A program made the position numbers and the translations under genes. The notes beneath the pieces are model-generated. The model did no database searches and was not told the origin of the DNA. It saw only the letters and a program-made list of their open reading frames with translations. A stretch of DNA of 64,000 bases from Acinetobacter pseudolwoffii (lineage in GTDB: Bacteria > Pseudomonadota > Gammaproteobacteria > Pseudomonadales > Moraxellaceae), in assembly GCF_002803605.1 (NCBI RefSeq), contig NZ_PHRG01000012.1, positions 62,001-126,000 of the forward strand. The letters are read 5' to 3'. Shown piece after piece: positions 26,059-34,397 of the stretch (position 1 is the stretch's first letter; every line of letters begins with the position of its first letter).

Positions 26059-28935
26059 TTAAAACCCCACATAAAACTTTTCAATCAGCTTTCGGGTCTT
26101 GACCAGCAGATTACTCAACACATTTTCCCGTTCAAACAGCTTCACTTTAAAGTTCAGCAAGTCTTTCAATTCTTCCTTACGTGGTAAACGTTTGGTGAAC
26201 TCGTAATGTTCCAGAACTTGCTTCATTGCTTCTGGTTTCAGGTTTTCTTCTGTACAGAGGTACTGATAGGCCTGTTCTTTTTCAGCATCCCAGAACTGAG
26301 CAAAGGCCGTTTGTACGCTCTGGCCATTGATCATCTTGGGCAGGTTTTCTTCAATAAACTTCTGGATCAGCGCCTGCTTGTCATACAGGGTGATTTCATT
26401 GCCAATCAGGTCATAGACCTGAGCTTCATACTTCTTACGTTTGTCTTCATCATCACTATTCACAGCCAGTTGTAGCAGGTTGATGATATAACCAACATTG
26501 ATCCGGTCACTGTGCAGTAAGTCCAGCTGAAAATCGACATCGTCCAGTACCGATACTTTTTCTTTTTTAGTGGTCTTGCGTACATCACGACATAGATCGG
26601 CATACTTGGACGCAAAGTTGGCAAAATGCTGTTTATCCAGTGCAGTCTGGTCCTGATCATATTCAATAAAGGTTTGCAGCTGGGCGTTGTAACGCATCAC
26701 TTCTCGAAAGGCTTTAATGAACGCCAGCTGCTGATCTTCAGTGATGAGTTCGTCGACACTTTGATAATCAGGGGTAATATTTAGTAGCTTCTGTACTGCC
26801 ACTTCATAGTCCTGCTGAATTTCTTCATAACTTGGCACCAGTACCACTTTTTGCGCTTCTTTATTGGAAAATAATGCCAGTGCTTCATCAGTGGCGCGTT
26901 TCAGGTTACGGAAACAGATGATGTTGCCGAAAGGTTTTTTGTCGTTAAAGACGCGGTTGGTTCGCGAGAAGGCCTGAATCAGGCCATGGTATTTCAGGTT
27001 CTTGTCGACATACAGGGTATTTAAGGGCTTGGAATCAAAACCGGTCAGAAACATATTCACCACAAGCAGGATATCAATCTGTTTCTTTTTGACCCGATCG
27101 GCAATGTCGCGGTAATAGGCATAGAACTGGTCGCCAGAATTGTAGTTGGTCTTAAACTGCTGGTTGTACTTGGCGATATAACGGTCCAGCTTGTCGCGAC
27201 TGGACGGATTGATCTGGCTGGGAATATCGGCTGCTTCTTCATGGATCAGCCCGTTTTGCTCATCTACTGGGACTGCTTCATTGGCGGCATAGGAGAAAAT
27301 CGTCGCAATCGTCAGCGGTTTGAACAGTCGGCCCTGCTCTTCATCCTGTTGCTGTTTCTCGGCCTGAACCTTTTCAAACACTTCATAGTACTGGGTCAGG
27401 GTATCGACCGAACTGACACAGAACATCGCGGTAAATTCACCATTGCGAGTTTTGGTCGGATGCGTATCGACAATATAGCGCGCAATCATTTCCAGGCGCT
27501 GTGGATTGTCGTAGAGCTCCCGGGTATCAATGCTTTCGACATCATCGTCATAGTCGAGGTTGTGCTGCATGCCCTTGGCCGTGTATTTACCCCGGTAATC
27601 AATCTGGAACTGCAACACGTTACGATCCCGGATCGCATCGACAATCACATACTGGTGCAGACACTGATTAAACAGATAATCCGTGGTGAGTTTGAGGCCG
27701 GCTTTAGACTGACTGTTTTCCTCAAAAATCGGCGTTCCGGTAAAACCAAACATCTGCGCATTGCTGAAGAACTTCTTGATATTCTGATGGGTCTCACCAA
27801 ACTGGCTGCGGTGACATTCATCAAAGATAAACACCACTTTCTGGTCTTTGAGATAATCGATGTATTCCAGATAGCGATCCGTGCTGATGGCGCGATTGAG
27901 CTTTTGAATGGTGGTGACAATCAGTTTGTCATGGCGTTGATCCAGCTGCTTGACCAGAGTATGCGTGCTATCGGTGCTGTCGACACTTTCGGCTTTAAAG
28001 GCATTAAATTCGCGTGAGGTTTGCGTGTCCAGATCATTACGATCCACTACAAACAGGACTTTTTCCACATCCGGCATTTGCATGATGATCTGGCTAGCTT
28101 TAAATGAAGTCAGGGTTTTGCCTGAACCGGTAGTGTGCCAGATATAGCCATTCTGCTCCGAGCTTTGCACCTGCTGCACGATTTTCCGGACTGCATAAAT
28201 CTGATAGGGACGCAGCACCATCAGGCTTTTCGTGGTTTCCAGCATGACCATGTATTGGGTCAGCATTTGGGTCAGATGCTGCTGATTGAGAAAAGCTTCG
28301 GCAAAGTCGACAATTTCATTGATGTGTTTGTTGTTGACATCAGCCCAGGGAAAGGCAAACTCGATGCCGGTCGTGCCGTTGGAGTAGTAACGGGTATTGG
28401 CGCCATTACTGATCACAAACAGCTGGATAAAGCCAAACAGGCCCTGTCCAGCCCAATAGGCTTCACGGGTGTAACGCTGGGTCTGGTTAAAGGCTTCGGC
28501 TATTTCCATGCCGCGCTTTTTCAGCTCGATCTGAACCAGTGGCAGACCATTGACCAATAAGGTCACATCAAAACGGCTGGTACGACCGTTATAGTCGCGG
28601 TGATCTATCGTAATCTGATTGGTGACTTGATAAATATTCTTGCTTGGATCATCCGAGAGAAAAAAGATGTGCTTGCTGGTGCCATCATCAAATTTGACTG
28701 GGAACAGATCGCGTAGATTCTTGGCACGTTCAAAGACCGTGCCGGTATTCAGAAAACTGATGACCTGTTTCCACTCAGTTTCAGACAGTGGTGCTAGTCC
28801 ATTGGCCCGTTCAATCTGGGTTTTCAGGTTAGACAGTAGCTGGCTTTCGTCCTTAAGCGTGACTGAGGCATAACCCAGTTGTTTGAGCTGGCCAATCAGT
28901 TCATTTTCAAGTTGGTATTCGCTTTGTACTGTCAT
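26059..28935 (-). CDS. hsdR: Type I restriction enzyme, R subunit (958 aa)
   Basis: The motor and nuclease subunit. The N-terminal part holds the restriction nuclease region, with DVTLLVNGLPLVQIELKKRGME (about 124-145) giving the D...ExK catalytic pattern. The helicase part shows WHTTGSGKTLTSF (Walker A, about 270), VVFIFDECHRSQFGE (DEAH-like) and FGFTGTPIF (motif III), and later FLTGFDSKPLNTLYVDKNLKYHGLIQAFSRTNRV (motif VI). The last 200 residues are the C-terminal assembly region. Length and motif order match intact HsdR. It is downstream of hsdM and hsdS on the same strand but separated from them by three accessory genes. The final 60 codons and downstream DNA are duplicated in a scar at 40921-41150. 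Confidence 0.96.
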   Translation of the reverse strand: MTVQSEYQLENELIGQLKQLGYASVTLKDESQLLSNLKTQIERANGLAPLSETEWKQVISFLNTGTVFERAKNLRDLFPVKFDDGTSKHIFFLSDDPSKNIYQVTNQITIDHRDYNGRTSRFDVTLLVNGLPLVQIELKKRGMEIAEAFNQTQRYTREAYWAGQGLFGFIQLFVISNGANTRYYSNGTTGIEFAFPWADVNNKHINEIVDFAEAFLNQQHLTQMLTQYMVMLETTKSLMVLRPYQIYAVRKIVQQVQSSEQNGYIWHTTGSGKTLTSFKASQIIMQMPDVEKVLFVVDRNDLDTQTSREFNAFKAESVDSTDSTHTLVKQLDQRHDKLIVTTIQKLNRAISTDRYLEYIDYLKDQKVVFIFDECHRSQFGETHQNIKKFFSNAQMFGFTGTPIFEENSQSKAGLKLTTDYLFNQCLHQYVIVDAIRDRNVLQFQIDYRGKYTAKGMQHNLDYDDDVESIDTRELYDNPQRLEMIARYIVDTHPTKTRNGEFTAMFCVSSVDTLTQYYEVFEKVQAEKQQQDEEQGRLFKPLTIATIFSYAANEAVPVDEQNGLIHEEAADIPSQINPSSRDKLDRYIAKYNQQFKTNYNSGDQFYAYYRDIADRVKKKQIDILLVVNMFLTGFDSKPLNTLYVDKNLKYHGLIQAFSRTNRVFNDKKPFGNIICFRNLKRATDEALALFSNKEAQKVVLVPSYEEIQQDYEVAVQKLLNITPDYQSVDELITEDQQLAFIKAFREVMRYNAQLQTFIEYDQDQTALDKQHFANFASKYADLCRDVRKTTKKEKVSVLDDVDFQLDLLHSDRINVGYIINLLQLAVNSDDEDKRKKYEAQVYDLIGNEITLYDKQALIQKFIEENLPKMINGQSVQTAFAQFWDAEKEQAYQYLCTEENLKPEAMKQVLEHYEFTKRLPRKEELKDLLNFKVKLFERENVLSNLLVKTRKLIEKFYVGF

Positions 28936-29109
28936 TATTTTCTCTTAATTAACCCTATATTTAACAATTACTTATTCAATAAAATAACTAAAATTAGCTA
29001 AAAATAACTAAGTTTAGTTATTACCTACTTGATGTAGCTTGCCAATCAGTTGGTATTCGCTTTGTATTGTCATTTTTACCCCAAAAAATATTTCTTTAGC
29101 TGATTGATT
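28936..29109. repeat. Duplicated 5' end of hsdR and a 9-bp arm palindrome
   Basis: On the minus strand the DNA from 29073 downward reads as a second, broken hsdR start (MTIQSEYQLIGKL), matching the true start at 28935 except that four codons (LENE) are missing; it soon diverges. Between the copies, 29003-29022 is a perfect dyad, AATAACTAA-GT-TTAGTTATT. The region must also hold any hsdR promoter. Confidence 0.75.
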
Positions 29110-30036
29110 CTATAGTTCTTCTTTCAGCTCAACGCTATCAACCTGATTTTCTAACCATTGACCATAGGTAATATTTGTTCCGACCTGCCTCCAATCTTTG
29201 CGACCATTACTTGCTCGACCCAAAATGACTCCACCAGCCGCCGAAGGGCTCGAAAACAAATAGTCTTGATTAAAGGTATATGTATCTGAATCGATAATGT
29301 TATTTTCAAATAACTGAGGACGTAGATTTTTAGTATAGGTATGCTTTGTATCTGTAACCTCTCTTCTTACTTGAGATCCAGCCAAAACATAAAACTCCCC
29401 ATCAATGACTTTTGCATTCGCATTTGTATCTTTAGTTGCAAGATAGAACTCAGTTTCTTCTGTAATTTCACTAGAAATAGTTGTCGCCATAGTTTGTGAT
29501 TTTTGGCTTGGGCTCTTCATTTCTTTGAGGAAATCAAAACCCAAGACTGGAAGTACGACCTGTATTTGTTCCAGAAAATACTCCATATCGGCAGTATCAG
29601 ATTCAGGTAATCTATTATATTGATGCGAAGTTCCATTGATTAATTGACATTGACCACCTCGTTTTGCAATTTCAATTAAACGACTCTCTAAATATTTGAT
29701 ATGGGTCTTGGTAATATTTTGATCTTTACCAGTGACAAGACACACTTTTTCCCAGAAGTCTTTGCCTCCAGATTCCTCTGTTCGATTATGCTGTTTAAGA
29801 CGATTGGCTACATCATCCGACTCGCCGATATATACGCTTGGCAATGAGTTTTCCGGATCATGACCAACGAGGAAATATACACCGGTTCTTGCACACTCTT
29901 CTCTTTGAATAAGTTCAGACAGTTTAGTCCGAGGCGCTGAGAGCACATGACCTGTCCAATTAATAATTTCAGCTGTCAAAATCCCATTTGGAGACCCATC
30001 TGTTAAAAACAGCTTGATACTTTTACCATGTGCCAT
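29110..30036 (-). CDS. GIY-YIG nuclease-like protein with DUF4357 (308 aa)
   Basis: The GIY-YIG core is TGVYFLVGHDPENSLPSVYIGESDDVANRLKQH (about 51-83), with the GVY and VYIGES halves and the catalytic-type Arg in NRL. The motif Glu may be in HIKYLESRLI (about 115). The C-terminal 100 residues match the DUF4357 pattern: NGRKDWRQVGTNITYGQWL after FSSPSAAGGVILGRAS. Proteins with this architecture are often found in restriction loci but their target is not established. It lies between a secreted DUF4431 protein and hsdR, reading the same way, which suggests a nuclease function in defence. Confidence 0.85.
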   Translation of the reverse strand: MAHGKSIKLFLTDGSPNGILTAEIINWTGHVLSAPRTKLSELIQREECARTGVYFLVGHDPENSLPSVYIGESDDVANRLKQHNRTEESGGKDFWEKVCLVTGKDQNITKTHIKYLESRLIEIAKRGGQCQLINGTSHQYNRLPESDTADMEYFLEQIQVVLPVLGFDFLKEMKSPSQKSQTMATTISSEITEETEFYLATKDTNANAKVIDGEFYVLAGSQVRREVTDTKHTYTKNLRPQLFENNIIDSDTYTFNQDYLFSSPSAAGGVILGRASNGRKDWRQVGTNITYGQWLENQVDSVELKEEL

Positions 30037-30079
30037 CTATATCACTCTAAGACTTAATAGTATTTCTGAAATATTTAAT

Positions 30080-30451
30080 TTAGTTTTTATAGAAAACCGA
30101 GTCTACGACACAAAGAACTTTAGTTGTGTGATGTCCAGTGTACGATCTAAATAATTCTTTGCATTTTATTTTTACTGATTTCCCTTCTTTCTTAAATAGA
30201 GAAGAATAACGTGGGTCATTATCTACCAATTGAATGAGTTTAGTTTTGACTAAACCTTCTTCACCATCCACATTAACTTGCTGGTCTAAAGCCAAGGCAA
30301 TTTGATTACCCCCAAAAGCCTCTTGATTAGGGTGTAGACTTTTAATTCTTAGTAATTTCCCTGTTATTGTCGCGGGTTGATCATAATAAAAAGTTTGTGC
30401 TTGACTGTGCACCGGCACACATATGAGCACTGCAATTAAAAGCTTATTCAT
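30080..30451 (-). CDS. DUF4431-like exported protein (123 aa)
   Basis: MNKLLIAVLICVPVHSQAQ is a signal peptide. The mature part has ITGKLLRIKSLHP.. and the tail LFRSYTGHHTTKVLCVVDSVFY, where the SxTGHHxT stretch is typical of DUF4431 proteins. No function is known for this family. An exported protein inside a restriction-modification locus is unexpected; it may be a passenger that came with the insertion between hsdS and hsdR. Confidence 0.7.
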   Translation of the reverse strand: MNKLLIAVLICVPVHSQAQTFYYDQPATITGKLLRIKSLHPNQEAFGGNQIALALDQQVNVDGEEGLVKTKLIQLVDNDPRYSSLFKKEGKSVKIKCKELFRSYTGHHTTKVLCVVDSVFYKN

Positions 30452-30500
30452 TTACTTCTCTAAAGTTTTCAAGTGATTAATTTAGAAGTTGTACTACAAT

Positions 30501-31331
30501 TTAAATTTTTGAACTTTTTGATACTTCAAATAACAATTTCAGTCGATCCACTTTCATCGGGATACCATTTTCCTGTCTATGTAACATTGCATGGCAATTT
30601 GGGCATACAGGTATCAAATCAGTTTCAGGATTTACTTCATAGCTATCTGAAATTTCACTCAATGACGTAATATGATGGACATGAATAAAATCTTTAGCGA
30701 ATGCTCCATAAGTTTCTGCAAAGCTCATTTCACATATCTTGCAACGTGTACCATGAATCTCAATGCACTTCGCTCTTGCTTCAGGGTTCCGTTCATATCT
30801 ATTGACTTGGACTATTTTTTTCGCACCTTCAGGAAATAATGAATTTTCTAAATTTGCTTCATCGGGATAGTCGGTATTCACACTATCAGTTTTAAACTCA
30901 TTAAAAATATGAGTTAAAAAAATGCGAATTGGATCATTTGAGGCTTTATCTCGATCTGTACGACGACCTTGAATGGGTGCGTTAGGAATTAACTCTTGTT
31001 GAATAAAATAATCATAAGAAAGAGATGCCTTATCTACTTTTTTTAATTTTTCAAAAATGGCATACCCTTTAATGCTATCCAGCTGAGTCGTATCTTTCCA
31101 AAATGCTTTTTGTGCAATTGGATATTCAGCTTTATCAGCATGCCCAATCACTTTAAATTGATACATAACTTTGGATATGGGTTTCGTGACATACACATAT
31201 ACAATATCGTTAAGCTGTAAACCTTTGTCTTTATTCGTAGTTGAGTTTTTCCAATAAATCACAGGTAAAGCTTCAAACGCTTTATCTAATTCAAAATCAT
31301 CAAAATCTACTGTAACCAACCAATTTGCCAT
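30501..31331 (-). CDS. EVE-like domain + HNH endonuclease (276 aa)
   Basis: The N-terminal 140 residues (NWLVTVDFDDFELDKAF.., LNDIVYVYVTKPISKVMYQFKVIG) look like an EVE/PUA-type module, a fold known to read modified bases. The C-terminal part is an HNH nuclease: CIEIHGTRCKICEMSFAETYG, HVHHITSLSEI, and LIPVCPNCHAMLHR, giving two CxxC zinc pairs and the catalytic HH..N..H. EVE-HNH fusions are predicted modification-dependent (type IV) restriction enzymes. Its start has a GGGGATTG ribosome site 9 bp after hsdS, so it is co-transcribed with the modification genes. Confidence 0.82.
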   Translation of the reverse strand: MANWLVTVDFDDFELDKAFEALPVIYWKNSTTNKDKGLQLNDIVYVYVTKPISKVMYQFKVIGHADKAEYPIAQKAFWKDTTQLDSIKGYAIFEKLKKVDKASLSYDYFIQQELIPNAPIQGRRTDRDKASNDPIRIFLTHIFNEFKTDSVNTDYPDEANLENSLFPEGAKKIVQVNRYERNPEARAKCIEIHGTRCKICEMSFAETYGAFAKDFIHVHHITSLSEISDSYEVNPETDLIPVCPNCHAMLHRQENGIPMKVDRLKLLFEVSKSSKI

Positions 31332-31340
31332 TTCAATCCC

Positions 31341-32540
31341 CTACACAAACATTTGCTGCAACAAGCCTTTTTTCCACTGTTTGGCCTGTTCAATTTGCTG
31401 TACAACCACTTCAATTTTTTGGTCAATAGCCGATAAGAAATTGGCGATTTTGGTTTGTTCAGCTAAGCAAGGTTTCAGAATGTTGAGTGACCTAATTTGA
31501 CCTAAAGCTAAAAATTTTTGAGTATTTCCCGCATTGAGAATTCTTACTTGTTTTTCAAATAGGTCGGTATTTAAATATTGAATTAAAAAAGTATTTAACA
31601 GCTCTTTTTTCTGTTTAATTAAGGCAACATTCTTAATTGCAAAGTTATCGGTCTTTAATAGTACTGGATTCCCGATCGTCCCTATCATCCCAAAAATAAT
31701 GTCACCAATATCAACTTTTGAACGTTTGTTGATACTTTCAAAATCTTGTCTCGAAATATAATTTATATCTGAAAAATCTAATTTACCATTTTTAAGATTT
31801 TTCGATGTTATGAGAGCATAGCCATCTCTGACATACTTAGGTGAATCATGTGTCCCATCTCTAACATCTGACACATCATTTAAAATTATTTTCTCCCACT
31901 TCTCAAATTCACTACCATCATCCGCTTTAAAACGAAGCTGCTGACTAAACAGTTTTTGCATCATGCCCTGTTTATATTGGCTCAGCAGCTCATGTTTTTT
32001 GGTCAGTTGGCTAATCTTTTCATCCACGTTCGATAGAAAAGAAGCGATTTTGGTTTGTTCTTTAAAAGAACACAGAAATAAAGGAATAGAGTTGCAGTTA
32101 TCTTTATTTAAGTAAGGTAACGCTGTTTTAGTAGCTACCCTTTCTATATAGTCTTGATTTTTAGAAAGAGCATTTAATACAAAAATTGAGCTATATTTAT
32201 GATCATCTAATATAAATGCGTGTAATTGCTGATTAATTACAATAGGCTTTGTATTAATTGCAAATAAACCTAAATCACCTACACAAGACATAATCACAGA
32301 ATTTGTAGGAACAATTTTACTTCCTACACTTTTAGCTTCCTCTTCTGAAATATAATAGTTACTTCGAGTATCTGATACATATGTTTTATCCTTGAGATCA
32401 GGTGTTGTAACCCAAGGAATATCCCCATCAAACAATTTAGGTTTATTTCGCCCAGGAACAATACATTCTGAAATATCACCTATTTTCCTAAAACACCAAT
32501 CCCCATCAAACTCTTTAAATCTTAACTTAGGCGCAGCCAT
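31341..32540 (-). CDS. hsdS: Type I restriction enzyme, specificity subunit (399 aa)
   Basis: Two target recognition domains with the linking conserved helices are visible: the first around KLRFKEFDGDWCFRKIGDISECIVPG to NKDNCNSIPLFLCSFKEQTKIASFLSNVDEKISQLTKK, the second from FEKWEKIILNDVSDVRDGTHDSPKYV to ILKPCLAEQTKIANFLSAIDQKIEVVVQQ. The two EQTKIAxFLS helices are the classic HsdS repeats that set the spacing of the bipartite DNA site. The start is the ATG at 32540, whose A is also the last base of the hsdM stop (TAATG), so the longer upstream reading is not needed. Confidence 0.95.
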   Translation of the reverse strand: MAAPKLRFKEFDGDWCFRKIGDISECIVPGRNKPKLFDGDIPWVTTPDLKDKTYVSDTRSNYYISEEEAKSVGSKIVPTNSVIMSCVGDLGLFAINTKPIVINQQLHAFILDDHKYSSIFVLNALSKNQDYIERVATKTALPYLNKDNCNSIPLFLCSFKEQTKIASFLSNVDEKISQLTKKHELLSQYKQGMMQKLFSQQLRFKADDGSEFEKWEKIILNDVSDVRDGTHDSPKYVRDGYALITSKNLKNGKLDFSDINYISRQDFESINKRSKVDIGDIIFGMIGTIGNPVLLKTDNFAIKNVALIKQKKELLNTFLIQYLNTDLFEKQVRILNAGNTQKFLALGQIRSLNILKPCLAEQTKIANFLSAIDQKIEVVVQQIEQAKQWKKGLLQQMFV

Positions 32541-34108
32541 TACTTCACCTCCGCAAAAGGCGAAGCAATCCCGAGCTCTTTGCAAAAATCCGCAATGATG
32601 GCATCGGTTTTTTGGCTGTCGTGTTCCAAAGCTTGAAGCTGTTTTGCAATCGCATCTAAATCAATTTCGGCTTCCGCTTCAAAGGTATCCACATAACGTG
32701 GAATATTCAGGTTGTAATCATTGTCTTTAACTTGTTGTAAAGTTGCTACATGTGCATATTTCTCAATATTCTGACGCTTTTCAAAAGCCGCAATAATATT
32801 GTCCAAATGCTCAGGCAACAGCTTGTTTTGATTCTTCTGCTTTTCAAAATCGTTGCTGGCATCAATAAACAGAATATTGCCGCTATGCTCACGGTTTTTC
32901 TTCAGTACCAGAATACAGGTCGGAATCGAGGTGCCATAGAAAATATTGGCCGGTAGACCAATAATGGTATCCACCACATTCAACTGTTCAATCAGGTACT
33001 GACGAATCACGCCCTCACTGGAACCACGGAATAACACGCCATGCGGTAACACCACCGCCATAGTGCCGTTGTCATCCAGTTGATACAGCATGTGCTGCAC
33101 AAAAGCCATATCGGCTTTGGAACTTGGCGCCAGTTTGCCATAAGCAGCAAAGCGTTCATCCTGTAAAAATAATGGATCGGCTGACCAGTTGGCTGAAAAT
33201 GGCGGATTGGCCACCACCGCATCAAACTTTTTATCCAGATGCTGCGGACGGGTTAAAGTGTTTTCCTGTTTGATGTCGAACTTGGCAAAATGCACATCAT
33301 GCAGAATCATGTTCATACGCGCCAAGTTATAGGTGGTACGGTTCATCTCCTGACCGTAAATCATATCCACGTCTTTGACTTCACGTTTCACCCGCAGCAA
33401 CAACGACCCTGAACCGCAGGTCGGATCATAGACTGAACGTAAACGCTCCTTGCCTTGGGTGACAATCTTGGCCAGTAAAGTCGATACGGTTTGCGGGGTA
33501 TAGAACTCACCGGCTTTTTTGCCCGCGCCTGATGCAAACTCGCCAATCAGGTATTCGTAGGCATCACCGAGTACATCGGCTTCGGTATTGGAAATATCAA
33601 AATCAATATCATCCAGATGACTCAGGACTTTCGCCACCAGTGCATTACGGTCGCTGGCATTATTGCCGAGCTTGGTCGAGTTCAGATCCAGATCTTCAAA
33701 CAGGTTGGCAAAGTCATCGGCAGAGTCGGTGCCCAAAGTGCTTTGTTCAATCGATTTTAAGGTCGCAGTTAAATCATCCAGAATGAATTCGCCCTGACGG
33801 CCCCGCTCAGCTAGGGTATGGAATAGTTGTTTTGGCGTGAGTGCATAACCGACTTCTGCAATGGCATTCTTTTTGATTTCTTCGATATAAGGCACATGCT
33901 CAGGATTGTTTTCATCCAGCTCTAAAAAGCTGATGTCTTCGCCATCCAGCAATTCATTAGCAAAATTAACCGACTTTTCCGATAAATATTTAAAGAAAAT
34001 AAAGCCGAGGATGTAATCACGGAATTCATCTGCACCCATCGTGCCACGTAACGTATTGGCAATATTCCAGAGTTGTTTTTGTAGCTGTTGCAGTTGCACC
34101 TGGGTCAT
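32540..34108 (-). CDS. hsdM: Type I restriction enzyme, DNA methyltransferase subunit (522 aa)
   Basis: An N6-adenine methyltransferase. It has the N-terminal HsdM helical bundle (LQKQLWNIANTLRGTMGADEFRDYILGFIFFKYLSEKS), AGEFYTPQTVSTLLAKI, the SAM-binding VYDPTCGSGSLLLRV (about 219-233) and the catalytic NPPF in FDAVVANPPFSANW. It pairs with HsdS to protect host DNA and with HsdR to cleave. It is the first gene of the left-reading locus, so the promoter must lie between 34109 and about 34200. Confidence 0.97.
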   Translation of the reverse strand: MTQVQLQQLQKQLWNIANTLRGTMGADEFRDYILGFIFFKYLSEKSVNFANELLDGEDISFLELDENNPEHVPYIEEIKKNAIAEVGYALTPKQLFHTLAERGRQGEFILDDLTATLKSIEQSTLGTDSADDFANLFEDLDLNSTKLGNNASDRNALVAKVLSHLDDIDFDISNTEADVLGDAYEYLIGEFASGAGKKAGEFYTPQTVSTLLAKIVTQGKERLRSVYDPTCGSGSLLLRVKREVKDVDMIYGQEMNRTTYNLARMNMILHDVHFAKFDIKQENTLTRPQHLDKKFDAVVANPPFSANWSADPLFLQDERFAAYGKLAPSSKADMAFVQHMLYQLDDNGTMAVVLPHGVLFRGSSEGVIRQYLIEQLNVVDTIIGLPANIFYGTSIPTCILVLKKNREHSGNILFIDASNDFEKQKNQNKLLPEHLDNIIAAFEKRQNIEKYAHVATLQQVKDNDYNLNIPRYVDTFEAEAEIDLDAIAKQLQALEHDSQKTDAIIADFCKELGIASPFAEVK

Positions 34109-34397
34109 TGTTATAGAATTCCAAATAAGTAAATCATTAATAAAATGATTTTACCTAAAATTCTAAAACATGCAGCAGTAAAAAGGTGGAAAAGGACATG
34201 AATTGTCGTGCTTAATTCACTTTATTTATCCATTAAAGCTCCCCAGACAGACCAATATGCCAAATTTTACCAGTGCATGCTCGGGCACAGACTGAAGCTG
34301 ATCTCGATTAAAGCTCATGTAACTCCGCAAGGTCACTGTGCTGAACATGCTTGAGCAGAAAAAGATTTAAAAAATCAAGCCTGTTTGTGCCGACATT
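34109..34397. other. Intergenic between hsdM and the GGDEF gene
   Basis: No gene is recognised here. It should contain the hsdM promoter, in the A/T-rich part next to 34108. Part of the same upstream sequence (an ATTTGGA..ATAA pattern before the hsdM start) recurs before the hsdM relic at 40859. Confidence 0.4.

Noticed and set aside
27241..28017. 258-codon ORF antisense to hsdR
   Set aside because: It is a shadow of hsdR, which has clear helicase motifs on the opposite strand.
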